Source: Adiantum capillus-veneris (taxonomy: Eukaryota; Streptophyta; Polypodiopsida; Polypodiales; Pteridaceae). From it: DNA of 64,000 bases. The notes under the pieces were generated by a model. It was not told where the DNA came from and made no database searches. It saw only the letters and a list, made by a program, of their open reading frames with translations. Of the stretch, positions 47,483 to 59,000 are shown in pieces. How positions within the stretch are numbered: the stretch's first letter is position 1; every line of letters starts with the position of its first letter. The translations under genes were made by a program, and so were the position numbers. The DNA is taken from NCBI GenBank assembly GCA_014529385.2, contig CM043971.1:59660709-59724708 (forward strand), read 5' to 3'.

Positions 47483-48600
47483 TAGGAACTAGGGGTGTCT
47501 CTTGTGATGAAGAGGTGCAAGAGCTTCCTCAACCCTAAATGGGTAGGTAAAGATACAAAGACAAGGTTTCTTGAGGCACTAAATTGAGCTCTGGAGAAGT
47601 GAAAAATCTTGCTGCTTCTGACTGTGAAGGATCACCGGTCAACCCTACTCAAGCCAGCACATTTTTTTCATTGATCTCTCTCTCTCTACAGGTCTCACAT
47701 GGCGAGCCTCCCCAGGGCCTGAACACTTAAACCGGCCCTTCAAGCTGTTGTGTCAGCCTTGCTATGAACCCATCTTTGGTCCAGTGTGGGAGCATAAGAA
47801 GGATGTGTTTGACCAGCTTGCAACGTGAGGTGAAAGCATAGCAGTAGGGGTTGTCTAGCTTGTTGGGGAATCTAGGTATAGGCAAGAAAGGTTTCCTCCT
47901 GTATGCATTCTGGATGCTCCTTCGTCTCAAGCAAACAGTGATTGTGAAGCTACCTCTATTGGCCCCTTACTTTTCTTTTTTTTGGTTGGATGGAGTTTTG
48001 CATGGTGAGATGTGCATGTCTTTTGATGAAACCCTCTTCTCAGTCACTAATTGACAAGGATGCAGCACTCATGAGAGACGTGGAAACAATCTAAGCTCAG
48101 AACAGCCTTCCAGATGAACATATCCACATGGATTTTCACTACCTTGTTGATGAGAGTTCATACACGCATTACATAATTTCCTTGGCAAGTTCTTATGTAC
48201 GAGATAGAGTCTATGTGGCACTGCCTACAGCCAAGCTACACTCCATCATCTTTTGTGAGAGAAGCATCTAGAGCTCAGACACATCTAGGGGATGCTCTTT
48301 GAGTTCCATTTGTGCCTACATCAGGTGCCAAAAGGAGGTCCAATGAAGTTTAGAGAGTTGTGCGAAGATGGGGAGCTCAATGAGGAGGTGTTGACAAAGT
48401 ATTTTCCACCACCATCTAGGTGGTATGATTTGGAATGCGGTGGATATGCTGAGCACCAGGCCATATTTCCGGTTGAAGTAGATGCAGTAGAGTCCTTCTT
48501 TCTTCCTTTTTTCTTTATTGTTCATGGGGGCATTTGCCAAGTCACAGTTTCACCAAAAAGGAATCTTTTGTTGAGGGAAGCGGTTGTGAAGGCAACCGAG
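47483..48600 (+). pseudogene. Crinkler/RHS-type NTPase-nuclease fossil, right arm
   Basis: The mirror copy of the left arm, on the plus strand. A P-loop region lies near 47,860-47,890 (GNLGIGK, FLLYAFWMLL). The nuclease region is at 48,290-48,600 (FEFHLCLHQVPKGG, AIFPVEVDA, CQVTVSPKR). It is shorter than the left arm and has several breaks. The arms differ at many positions, so the inverted duplication is old. A possible C-terminal continuation (YFVPEFLLQRFEIDW) follows at 48.65 kb. Confidence 0.7.
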
Positions 48601-49048
48601 TTTTTACGGCGGGGCTACATGGGCTAGAAAAGAACATAGAATTATTTTACTTCGTTCCTGAGTTTTTATTGCAGAGGTTTGAGATAGACTGGTTTGGTGC
48701 TGCAAGGGAAGAGAAAAAGAAAGTGGTGGGCGGAGTAGTGGCTACCAAGGAGAGGTTGGTAAAGGAGAAGGCTACTATAATTTGCTCCACCATGGATGGA
48801 TTAAAAAAGATAAATATGAGTGTCATAGTAGCATCTTTTGAGACCACGGATGTGTTCCCAATATGCTTGGGTAGTGGGTTTGTACAAGAAGCAGGAACTC
48901 TTCTTGAGGAAGCAGCAACTACTGCAGTTTCTTTAACTCCAAAGTGGTGTTTTAGGTGTTTCACGTGTTTCATGTGTTTTTTTACATCCCCTTGCCAAAG
49001 TGCATATGAGATCATGTCAGGGACGACATGAATTTGGAGGGGGGAAGT
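48601..49048 (+). other. Possible 3' continuation of the right-arm gene
   Basis: A plus-strand frame to 49,031 gives ELFYFVPEFLLQRFEIDWFG, then KATIICSTMDGLKKINMSVIVASFE. The first phrase suits the end of a Crinkler/RHS protein; the rest I do not recognise. It ends in a purine run GGAGGGGGGAAG at about 49,036-49,048. Confidence 0.4.
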
Positions 49049-49560
49049 GTTGACCCATGGATCAACAATATGACATAAGTCAATTTTCATACCAAAGTCT
49101 TTGTTTTTTATAGTTATGAAATGATGCGGATTATGGTTAAAAACATCATTTATAATGATTAGTTATTCTAGTTGTAGAAGTCGGGGTGCAATGGCACTTC
49201 TAGATTGTATATACAAAGCCAATTGACCCCTTGAACTCTATTTTGATTTAACCTATGGTAGCCTTAGTATATAAGGTACCTAGGTCATTTTGTAAAGAGA
49301 ACTTAATCATAATCAAAGTTTTAAGTTGTCATGGATCGTGTGTGAGAGAGAAAGAGAGAGAGTGTGAGCTTCATCCTAACTCTACTTCTTGCCTACTCAT
49401 TGCATTGGAGATTCAACTGCACCATCATGATTGGATCGAAGAGCTACACAACAATGCCAAGCATTCCTTGCAAACCGGAGCACGTGTGCTAACGCATCTA
49501 TGAGATATTTGTAGTTGTAAGTGTATCAAATGATGTCTGTGTTTTGCGTTCAAGTAGTCA
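49049..49560 (+). mobile_element. LTR-like segment after a polypurine run
   Basis: Directly after the purine run the sequence starts TGTTGACCCATGG, a typical LTR start. It is AT-rich, contains GAGAGAGAAAGAGAGAG and the CTTGCCTACTCATTGCATTG region, and has no gene. No second copy lies in the window, so the LTR call rests only on the polypurine/TG junction. Confidence 0.35.
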
Positions 49561-49673
49561 TTATAAGTGTGGCGACACTAGGTAGCTCCCACAACAACGA
49601 TAGTCATTCATCTCTCTGTCTCTCATGACCCCGTCTCTCCTTTCGACGTACCTACAAAGATGGTCATCTCTCT

Positions 49674-49676
<3 letters not shown>

Positions 49677-49713
<37 letters not shown>
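49677..49713. repeat. (CT)n microsatellite
   Basis: A perfect CT run followed by a short (TG)n. Confidence 0.9.
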
Positions 49714-49715
<2 letters not shown>

Positions 49716-49739
49716 ATGTGTGTGTGTGGCTCAATAAAA

Positions 49740-50010
49740 AACACCCAACGTGCCCGATTAGGGCCCTTTATGATATTAAGTTGCAACCCGTTGGGCTTTA
49801 AGGTTTTCCCGACGGGCCCGTAGGGAAAATGCATAATCCCGGCACGGCCCGGTGGGAAAACGCAAAAGTCTGGCGGGTTTTTTGTGGGTTTCGAGGTTGC
49901 TCTGAACCGGCTTGTTTGTGATCATTTTAAATGTGATTATGTAAATATGTCAACAAGACCTTGTGATCACACAATTTTTTTTGGTAATTACGTAAATATT
50001 AAATCCCCGC
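49740..50010. repeat. GC-rich repeat relic, possibly a hAT end
   Basis: It contains repeated GGCCCGT/GGGAAAA words, including CGACGGGCCCGTAGGGAAAA. It ends in TTACGTAAATATTAAATCC, close to the right end of the hAT-like MITE at 5,022. No matching left end or target duplication was found. Confidence 0.3.
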
Positions 50011-50208
50011 TAGGCCCGTATCTATTACCTGCAAGTAGGTTTTTACTTAAGTGCTTTACTACCCTACTACCATTTACTTGCCATGAAGGCGGAGTGGCTC
50101 TCTCTCTGCAATCGTAGACGACCTCATTGTCATGTAATGCAGTCAGCTCACTCATGGTGAATATACTCATGGCTATGATCTGACAGGCCACCAACTCCCT
50201 CCTTCCTC

Positions 50209-50216
50209 TATATAAA
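50209..50216 (+). promoter_or_regulatory. TATA-box candidate
   Basis: TATATAAA in a CT-rich setting (CTTCCTCTATATAAAGAGG), followed about 30-40 bases later by a pyrimidine-rich CTTCTCCTACCCTC that could hold a start site. No coding sequence follows, so it may belong to an LTR or a lost gene. Confidence 0.3.
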
Positions 50217-52300
50217 GAGGTGAGGGCACTTCTCCTACCCTCACTTAGCTTTGTTTGGGTGTTGCCGTGCCTAGAGAAATCTGGGTTGTGTTTTGACATT
50301 GAAGCATGGAGCTCACGCTTCTAGCACATAGGTCTGCTTCCTTGGCCATTTGTTTTTTTTTTTTTGCAGGTTTTCTATAAAATGAGAAAGGGGAGCGTTA
50401 TATTGAAGTTGCTACTGTTGAGGGTGGTTTTTTAAAGCATGTTTCTCTTGCTCTAATATCGGGTTGTGATACTCCTTGATGAGAAGCATTTATGGCTAAT
50501 CATGCCATGACATGGTGACTATGGTAAGTTGCCGGCTCTGCTAATGATATAAGTGTTTACTGATTGCCTAATACATGAGGTTGTTCTGGATTTTTTTGAT
50601 GGGGGCTCCTTTCTGCCGCTCTGCTGAAACTTGCTTTACTTGGTTAAGGGATACTGAGCATACCATAATAGCCTAAATAGGCGTTATCATATTGCATATA
50701 TTAACCAAAATTGTCATTGTTTTTTACTACTCGTTCATAAAAATTGTCTTTTTCTGTCACTAGAGTAAATGGAGATACCATTATTGCTCATCAAAACACT
50801 TTGAGATTTGATTAGTACCGTCGTTCTTTTCATTGGTTATTATCTGCATTCTCACTGGTGGATATAGCTCCTTTTTGTAGCTTTGGGTATTGACTGTTTG
50901 GGAAAAGCCCAACACTTAGGGTTCCTATGTGAAAGTAATGGGGTGGACTTGTTGCGCATAAATACTGGATATTTTTTTAGGAGGGAGCTTGCCCCGACTG
51001 CTTATCATTATGCTACTGGTTAGTACCTAGAATTTTTGCATGAGACTAGGAGTATGTGGTTTTTTCCTTTTGGCTTTTGGTAAATGGGTGCTTGCCCTGT
51101 TGCATACGGTTATTAGATGGGGTTGTCTGGCCCGATTACTTACATGTACAGGGTATAGTATTGGTTTTCTTGTTAAGGTATCACTGTAAATTTCTTACAT
51201 CCACTAATGGTAGATGAAATTGGAAACCTAAAGTGCAATGGCTATTTTCCTTCAATTTCTTGGTTGGACTCGAGATCTGCTAATGGCTCTGTGCCACTTG
51301 ATTTGCTAGAGAGACCCATAAGGTAAGTGATATAAAAATTGCGGGATGATTTGAGGCCATGCACCATGATGGGCTTAAACTATATCGGATCTAAAACTAA
51401 AACAAGCTTGATGCTTTGAAAAACTATAAATGGAATTATCTTAAAACCTTAAAAAAAAAAACTCATATGATGGAGCTTTCATTAATCTTAAAAGATAACT
51501 TATAAACTGATAAGATTAGAAGGGGTGATGGCCTTCTAATCAAAATGAGATTCTTTTGCTAGAGACTTTGGGTTTTGTATTAAAAAAAAGAGGAACATTT
51601 CTTACTTAAATACTTTAGACTAAGCTTGTAAGTTTAAAGAAGTTTGTAAGATGGACATGGATAACAACTGATATAGTCCATTGATACCTGTAAACACATC
51701 CAAGGCTAACGTATTTGTTGTCTTGTTTGGATGGATGCATGTAAGGACTCTATCTTATCTTGGAGGTTTTCTTTGACTTTGGCAAGCTGACCTACACTAG
51801 ATTGCACACTCACTTATGATTTGGGAAGTTTTTCTATTACTATCTGTATACTGAAATGGGACCTCATTCCTACAAACATTGTACATAAATTTAAGCTATA
51901 CCTTTAGGACCATAATCCAAAGAATGCTTTAGCAATTAGAACTAGATCCTTCCTTTCTAGGAAAACCAAAGACTGTATTATTTACTACGGTAAGAAAAAG
52001 TAAACCTCACCACACTTTTTTGAAATATTGCAGATGCTTGCTCTCTCACAAGGATTGGAATGGACCTCGGAGCCCCTCTCAGTGGCCACGTCTCTTGTAC
52101 TCAGATGTGTTACTCAACTAAATTGTCCAAGTCAAGAAATTTAGACTTAAAGTATTAGTCTAAAGTATTTAAGCTTATACTTTAGACTAAGCTTGTAAGT
52201 CTTACTTAAATTATCTTACCTCTGACAAGAAATTGTCTGTCTTACATATGCTGTCTTTTAATGATAAATTTTGTCTACTCTAGATAAGGACTCCATGGAA
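50217..52300. other. Non-coding
   Basis: About 2 kb without a supported gene. A phrase ACTTTAGACTAAGCTTGTAAG appears near 51,610 and again near 52,180, so part of it is duplicated. Confidence 0.5.
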
Positions 52301-52311
52301 GGGGTGACTCT

Positions 52312-52440
52312 ATGTTAGTCTCTTGGAGTGCATTGATTCCAATATATGTGCAACATGGATGTGACAACGAAGTTCTGACTACTTTTACCAGATGCAAATT
52401 GAGAAATTCTCGCCATACCTTTGTTAGCATAGACACAGAT
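52312..52440 (+). pseudogene. PPR-repeat relic
   Basis: The frame starts MLVSWSALIPIYVQHGC and runs through FTRCKLRNSRHTFVSI, closely following the 35-residue plant pentatricopeptide consensus (SWNALIAGYVQHG... TFVSVL). PPR proteins bind organellar RNA in mitochondria and plastids. Only one repeat is visible; the frame after it is not PPR-like. It is a fragment, not a gene. Confidence 0.5.
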
Positions 52441-53434
52441 TCAAAATTCTGGCTGGAGATTTGTCCATGTGGGACACTTTTCAACGAAAAACGCACGCAA
52501 CAGCATTATAAAGCAAAATTTTCACAGCCTGCTTTGCATAGCGAATCTCCATGGCTTGCTTTGCATATAAGCGAATCTCGACCAACTCTGTCTCACATGG
52601 ACCATGCCACATGCAAGGTCCTCTCTCACACGACTCATTCTGATTGTAAAGCTTTAGACCCGCTTTCCTTGATGTAATTATTGCTTGCAATGATGTTGCC
52701 AAGTTTCCAAACTTCAGTTTGGAACTAATTAGAACAAGAGTACCTATAGTGCAGATGGTAGGAATAATCTGGTTTGAACTCTTTACACCAGTTGATTGCC
52801 CATTGTTAATGTGTCTTTCACAGCTGTCAGCACCATCCTTCTTGCTTCCATCAGATTTGGACGTATGAAGCGAAGAGTGAATTTCAGTGGGCTTTGAATT
52901 GGCACAAGCTAAAAGATAAGAATGCAAGCTTCTTCCAAAAGTTCCTCCACCCAAATAGTCACAAGCCTATCTCCTTCATCCTCCCTGGGATGTCCTCTCT
53001 TGCGACGGATTAAGAGCAGGAGATGCCCAACATCGTTGATGCAAGGTGCATCGACGTGACAGACATTCAATCCGCGGTGAGTGAGTAAGCAGTATCATTC
53101 TGTGATTTTTGACATTTTTGACACTGAGAACGCAGTTACTGAACACACCAAAAATTGCACATTGCCGTGGGAATGGCACATTCCCTCGTATTATAAAAAT
53201 TGGAGAGGACTGTGCAAACTCCCCCATGCAAGGAAACTTGAATGTTTTCTTTTCTTTTTTGAAACATAAAAATGGAACAACAAACAATTAATAACATTGA
53301 CATCTTGTATGATTACAAACATTAAGCTTGACAAACCTCTAACCCTCGTGTTTTTTTGCAAGGTACCCCTGTGAAGCACTACTATCGGTATCCCATTTCT
53401 GTGAGGTACACCTCTAAACCACGGCAATCGGTAG

Positions 53435-53469
<35 letters not shown>

Positions 53470-53869
53470 ATTTTGATGTCTCTCCTACCAATCAATAAAT
53501 GCCTTGAACATAATTAATAGCATCAAATAATCGATTATTTTTTGCTTGAGAAGTGCTGAAATGGCATATATAGTTTCTAATATTTTACTCACTCTTAATT
53601 CAATACGAACGCAGCTACAAAGTACTCTAGTTTAAAGAATTTGTTTTTCTTTGGCAGTTTTAATGTTCTAACCATATTGTAGCTTCTTGTTCTACGTGGG
53701 TGTATGAAGAGCATTTCCTTTGTCATAAACAAAAAATTCAATAGTTTTGCTAACCAATGTAGTATGAGGAAGTCTCCACATAAACCACCTTGTCTACTAG
53801 TTTTAGACATATTACAAATGTAGGTGGTTATATGTTGCCCAGATTGTAAGCTATCAATTAATTTATTAT
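52441..53869. other. Non-coding with a (CT)n tract
   Basis: No gene is supported. A (CT)n microsatellite lies at 53,435-53,467. A phrase near 52,900 (WHKLKDKNASFFQKF on the plus strand) faintly recalls LINE reverse transcriptases but is too short to call. Confidence 0.45.
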
Positions 53870-54040
53870 CACTACAACAAAAAAGGTGCCTTCGACGCAG
53901 ATTTCAACGCGAGACGTTGAAAAGTGCGTCAAAATATTCATCCCTGTGAAACCGTCGAAATACGCGTCGATATCTGTGTTGAAAGGCTTTGTTTTTTATG
54001 CGTATTTCGGCGCCCCTATCGACGCGTATTTCGACGAACA
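53870..54040. repeat. CACTA left terminus with subterminal repeats
   Basis: After the CACTA terminus, several variants of the word TTTCGACG/CGTCGAAA occur in both orientations within 170 bases, for example CCGTCGAAATACGCGTCGA and GACGCGTATTTCGACG. Confidence 0.75.
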
Positions 54041-54056
54041 TATCAGGAAAAAGAAA

Positions 54057-54142
54057 TCTTGGGCAGAGGACAGGTAGCCTGGCCTATGCCTAGTGAAAAG
54101 ATGGACACAGCCACAACCAGACTGCCTGTCCTCTGCCCAAGA
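54057..54142. repeat. Perfect 18-bp inverted repeat inside the CACTA end
   Basis: TCTTGGGCAGAGGACAGG (54,057-54,074) and its exact complement CCTGTCCTCTGCCCAAGA (54,125-54,142) are separated by 50 bases, so the region could form a hairpin. Confidence 0.9.
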
Positions 54143-54299
54143 AAGCGAGCAGCACCAAAATCAACCGTCCGCAAAAATTTTGACAGAGTTCCCTTTGTTT
54201 TAACATAAACTTTTTTAAAAAAACCATATGTATACGCCTCCTACATGATATCCATGTAGGATCTCACATGAGATTTAAGGCACAACTTGATGGAAGAAA

Positions 54300-54545
54300 T
54301 GAAATGAACTTTGTGCAAAACCATAACCAAATTAAAACCATAACCATAACAAACTTCATATATAATTAACGAACTTTGTGCAAAATCATAACCAAATCAA
54401 AACCATAACCATAACCATATTGATCAAAATCATAACGATAACCATAACCATAACCATAAACAAAACAATAACCATAATCATGTCTATACAAGAACAATAA
54501 CCATAACCATAAAAAAAACAATAACCATAACCATGTCTATACAAG
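54300..54545. repeat. AACCAT-type hexamer repeats
   Basis: Runs of ACCATA/AACCAT with interruptions, including two copies of ACCATGTCTATACAAGAA-like sequence about 60 bp apart. It lies between the CACTA end and its coding part. Confidence 0.75.
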
Positions 54546-55696
54546 AAAAAGACATAGAGATGTATTTGTGTCTCACAAAACATGTATAGAAATCCACTGA
54601 TGACTCCGCGTCACAACCTGCACATAAAAGGACAAGTCACAAAATTAGTATGATATTACTTCACATATACTTAATTAATTAAATGAACTCACACATATTA
54701 ACGTCTGACCTCAATCGATCAGCGAGACTCTAAGGCCTCCCTATCTACAGGCTCTCCTTCGGCAGCAAGATCATTCAATACTTCATAAATACCTCTCCGA
54801 TATCCATCTGTCTTCTCCTGGCGTGTCGGGGCTCGATGCATTGCAAGGTTCTGCGTTTATACAAAAACCAAAGTAATTAAGAATACATGATTCATCGCGT
54901 TTTAAACAAAATTCCATAGCTAGGATTGGATTGGAAACTCACAAACTCATAGCGAAAGGTGTCGAAGCCTCCGTTGCCAAAATGAGAAGTGCCCCTGGTC
55001 GTCTGTCGTACCTCCGCGGCTTGACGCTGTTGTCTGAACCGCATGTCCATTGTCTGCTCATCCTCCTTGATCTGCTGCCACATCTCATGTAAGATGCCCG
55101 AAGGCTTCAGCGAGCCGGTCCTGAAAGCCCGATGAGCTGCATCTCGACGAAGTTTCATGGTGTCCCATGCAACACCCTTGATCAACCTCCTCGGAAGCTC
55201 CTCTGAACCCGGAGCAGACTGATACTCTGTCATGATGATCTCCACTATATAATTGACTTTGCTGCGATCTTGATCATGCCAAGGTGTCATAATGTTGGTC
55301 AAAAACTACAGCTGCGCGAGATGGCAAACCCGCTCTCTCATCTCAGTCCCGACTCTATCCATGTCAACCTGTCCATCTGTCCGTACAGTATAGACCTTGG
55401 AGGCACTAGGATCGTGTGCCCCCCCAAGGTGTCTGAGGTGTGCTAAGAGGTGTGTCGAGAGGTGTGTCTGAGTAGGACGGGGGTCGTGAGCAAGGAGGGT
55501 TCGAAACATCTGTGCACCCTCCTCCACAGCAACCACCACCTCCACCTGACAATCGCCGAGATTGGCGAGTGCGCCTGTGCTGCGGAGATAATGACGTACC
55601 CTCCTCTCTCGTACCCCTAGGTGTTGAAGCGGTCGTGATGGGAGACCTTCCATGCATCGTACCCATAGGCGTCCCCCCATAGGCATCCCCCCCCCC

Positions 55697-56018
55697 TGTT
55701 GAGATGTCGAGCTCTACACCTTGAGCTGACATCCACTACGGGTCTTGGCCGCTTACGACATTTACTCACTGGCGCGTTAGGTGACCGACATGGAGGATCT
55801 CTGCCAGTGATTCTAGAGCTGGACTACACTTATAGTGCCAGCCTAGTACGCTTCGAGCGAGTTCACACTTAGTGACCGCATGTACATATGTGCTACTTTT
55901 CAGCTTTAGCACTTAGTCATTTTGTACTCTCTTTTCTGTGAAGAAGAAGAAGAAGCTTTCCATCTCTGTGTGCTTTGTGCTTGTCTTGTGTAGCTCTCTT
56001 GCATCCTCATTCTTTATA
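55697..56018 (+). repeat. 5' LTR of the copia element
   Basis: 322 bp starting TGTTGAGATGTCGAGC, paired with the 3' LTR at 60,754-61,075 and preceded by the C5 target duplication. Confidence 0.95.
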
Positions 56019-56030
56019 TGGTATCAGAGC
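56019..56030 (+). other. Primer-binding site of the copia element
   Basis: TGGTATCAGAGC begins at the base after the 5' LTR. This is the standard plant copia primer site, complementary to the 3' end of initiator Met-tRNA. Confidence 0.95.
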
Positions 56031-59000
56031 CTGGTGCAGGCAAGAGAGGCTAAGAGAGCAAGAAAATCACAATCCCTTCGTTCGCAATCCACGACCAGAT
56101 GCACAAGTTTTTCGCACAAGTTTATAAACAGGTCTCCAAAGTGCAGTATACAGAGATTTACTATACAAGTACAGTGGTTGTATGTACGCTTGATTGTGGA
56201 CACTCGTTGAGTGTAGAAAGCGTTACAGGTACCACGATAGCAGGTTCAGCAGATTTGCAGGTTTTTGTAGATTGCAGCTATTTTGTCTTAGTGCTTCAAG
56301 ATGTCTGACGGTTTCAGTCAGATTGTTACTGAGAAGCTTGAGAAAAATAACTACCCTGCATGGAAGTTTAGAATAACAAATTTCCTAAAAGGAAAAGGTT
56401 ATTGGGACTATGTAGAAGGAGACAATGAAAAGGAACCAGAGATTCCCGAGGCAAATGCTACAACAGAACAAAGGAAAGCTTTGAGGGACTGGCAACAAGG
56501 CCAGAGCAAAGTGATGTATTGGCTTTCTATGAGCATCACAGATGGCATGATGGGCTATCTACAGGATGCTGAAACCCCCGCCATTGCATGGAGAAACTTA
56601 GGCAGAGTGTTTGAGGTGAACACCAAGGCCAGGAAGCTTCAACTAAAGTCGGAGCTAAATCAGGTTAAGAGGAACAACCTCTCAATCAATGATTATGCCT
56701 TGAAGATCAAGAGTATCATTGAGGCTCTTGGATCTATTAAAGTCTCAGTGGAAGACGATGACATTGTCCGTGCATGCTTGGATGGTCTAGGAGATGAGTA
56801 TGTACATTTTAGGTCTTCCATGAATACAAGAGACGACATCCCCGTGTTCCAAGATTTGATTTCTATGCTTATTCTTGAGGAGAAGAACCTTGACACATCT
56901 TCTTCTCATGGCAGAAATAATTCTGAACAGGCCTTCTATTCTAACTCCAACAGAGGTAGAGGTAGAGGTCGTGGTCGAGACCCAAGGGGTTGCAGGGGCC
57001 AATTTCTGGAAGGTCAATCAAATCAAAACAATACAGGTGGTAGGGGAAACCAGTCTCAAGGCAGGGGGAGTCAAAGAGGTCACATGTCACGTGACTGTCC
57101 AAAGGGAAAATCAAGTGGAAAGAGAGAACAGGGCAACTATGCATCTACTAGCAGAGATGCAGATGACAACAAAAACGAGCGCATGTTTGTTATGCAGTAT
57201 GTAATGAATACAATGACTGCAGAGAACTCCACCCAAGATGATGTTTGGTATGTGGATTCAGGTGTCTCTAATCACATGACGTCTCGTGGAGAGTGGTTTA
57301 GAGATATGCGCAAACCAGATGTGTCAAGCTATGTGCAGACAGGAGATGACACAGCTCACCCCATTGCTCATGTAGGGGACATACCTCTAAATACGAACAG
57401 TGGGAAATCAAAGTACTTAGCAAATGTACTTCATGTCCCAAACATTACAAAGAATCTTGTTTCTGTTGGACAAATGGTTGAGCAGGGTTTGCAGGTTCGC
57501 TTCAATCCAAATGGCTGTTATGTAGAAGATTTCTAGAATGGCTGTAAGCTGATCACAGAGGGCAAATGTGTGGGCAGAATGTTTACGCTGAATGTAGACA
57601 TGCCTGAGGTAAAAGTTGCATTATTAGCACAGGGCACAGGTGTTGTGGATGATGTTGAAATTTGGCACAAACGCATTGGCCATGTCAATGAGCAGAGATT
57701 GCGCAGCATGCAATCAAAACAGATTGTAAAAGCTTTGCCCAAATTCAAGGTGGATGGTATGCATAAAGTGTGTGCAGCATGCCAGTTTGGAAAACAGTCA
57801 AAGGGCTCATTTCCACATGAGCGCAATGTATGTAAAAAGCCACTTGAGGTGGTGCACACAGATGTTTGGGGTCCAACCAATACTGCAAGTATACATGGTT
57901 GCAGGTATTATGTCTCTTTCATTGATGACCATACAAGGAAAGTATGGGTCTACTTCATGCGTAACAAAAGTGAAGTGTTTGGTCAGTTTCAAGACTTCAA
58001 AGTCATGATTGAGAAGGAGACAGATATGTAAATCAAGACATTGAGGTCAGATGGAGGGGGAGAGTACTTCTCCAATGATTTTTCAGATTTTCTGCGAATG
58101 CATGGTATACGCAAGCAGTTTACATGCAGATATACTCCACAACAGAATGGGGTCGCAGAAAGGAAAAACAGGCACATTGCAGAGGTTGCACATGCATTGA
58201 TGAATGAGAAGAACATACATCATCATTTCTGGGCTGAAGACGTAAATACAGCTGTGTACATTATAAACAGGACACCTACAGCTGCGGTGCATGATGTAAC
58301 ACCTGAGGAAAAGTTTATAGGTACAAAGCCTGATTTGGCACACTTGAAAGTGTTTGGCTGCATAGCTTACGTGCATATACCAGATGAGTTGCGTAGGAAA
58401 TTGGATCCTAAAGCAGAGAAATGTATTCTTGTGGGATATTCCCTTGAACAAAAGGGGTACATGTGCTTTAATAGCTTAAACTGAATGTATGAAATCTGGT
58501 TCAACATCCTTACATGTCTTTTCTGAATATATCAGTTACGCGAGGACAGAAACATTCACTCGTTATGGGATTCTGGGTGTCAAAGTGTGGATTCCGTATT
58601 CCAAACATGTTTCAAAGAACAAAAAGAGACTCAATTCGGATGCTGTATCCAAAACGTACAAAGTTTTGGACAATCCTACTACACGAGAATTACGAGTGAG
58701 CAGAGATGTAGTCTTTGATGAGATGAGCAGCTGGTACAATAATGCACATGGCACTATTGGGGCTGATGTAAAAGATGATGTGGTTGTACAAAATGTGAGG
58801 CCACAGTCACAGGTTTTGAGTGGACCACAAGAGTCCTCTTCTCGTGGCTCTATTGAGAAACCATGGAATGGTAGACTACGTACGCAGGTTACTCCACCAA
58901 CAGGTACAGGGAATGTATCACGAAAAGGAAAGGAAAAGGTTGATGAACCTCCCTTTATGGTTGATGCATCATCAGGTTTTTCACATGTAGACATGGATTC

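Noticed and set aside
52840-53090. Possible LINE reverse-transcriptase fragment (WHKLKDKNASFFQKF)
   Set aside because: Only one short phrase fits; no catalytic motif or poly-A tail is visible.
54300-54545. AACCAT hexamers as an interstitial telomere
   Set aside because: The plant telomere unit is TTTAGGG (CCCTAAA); this repeat does not match it.
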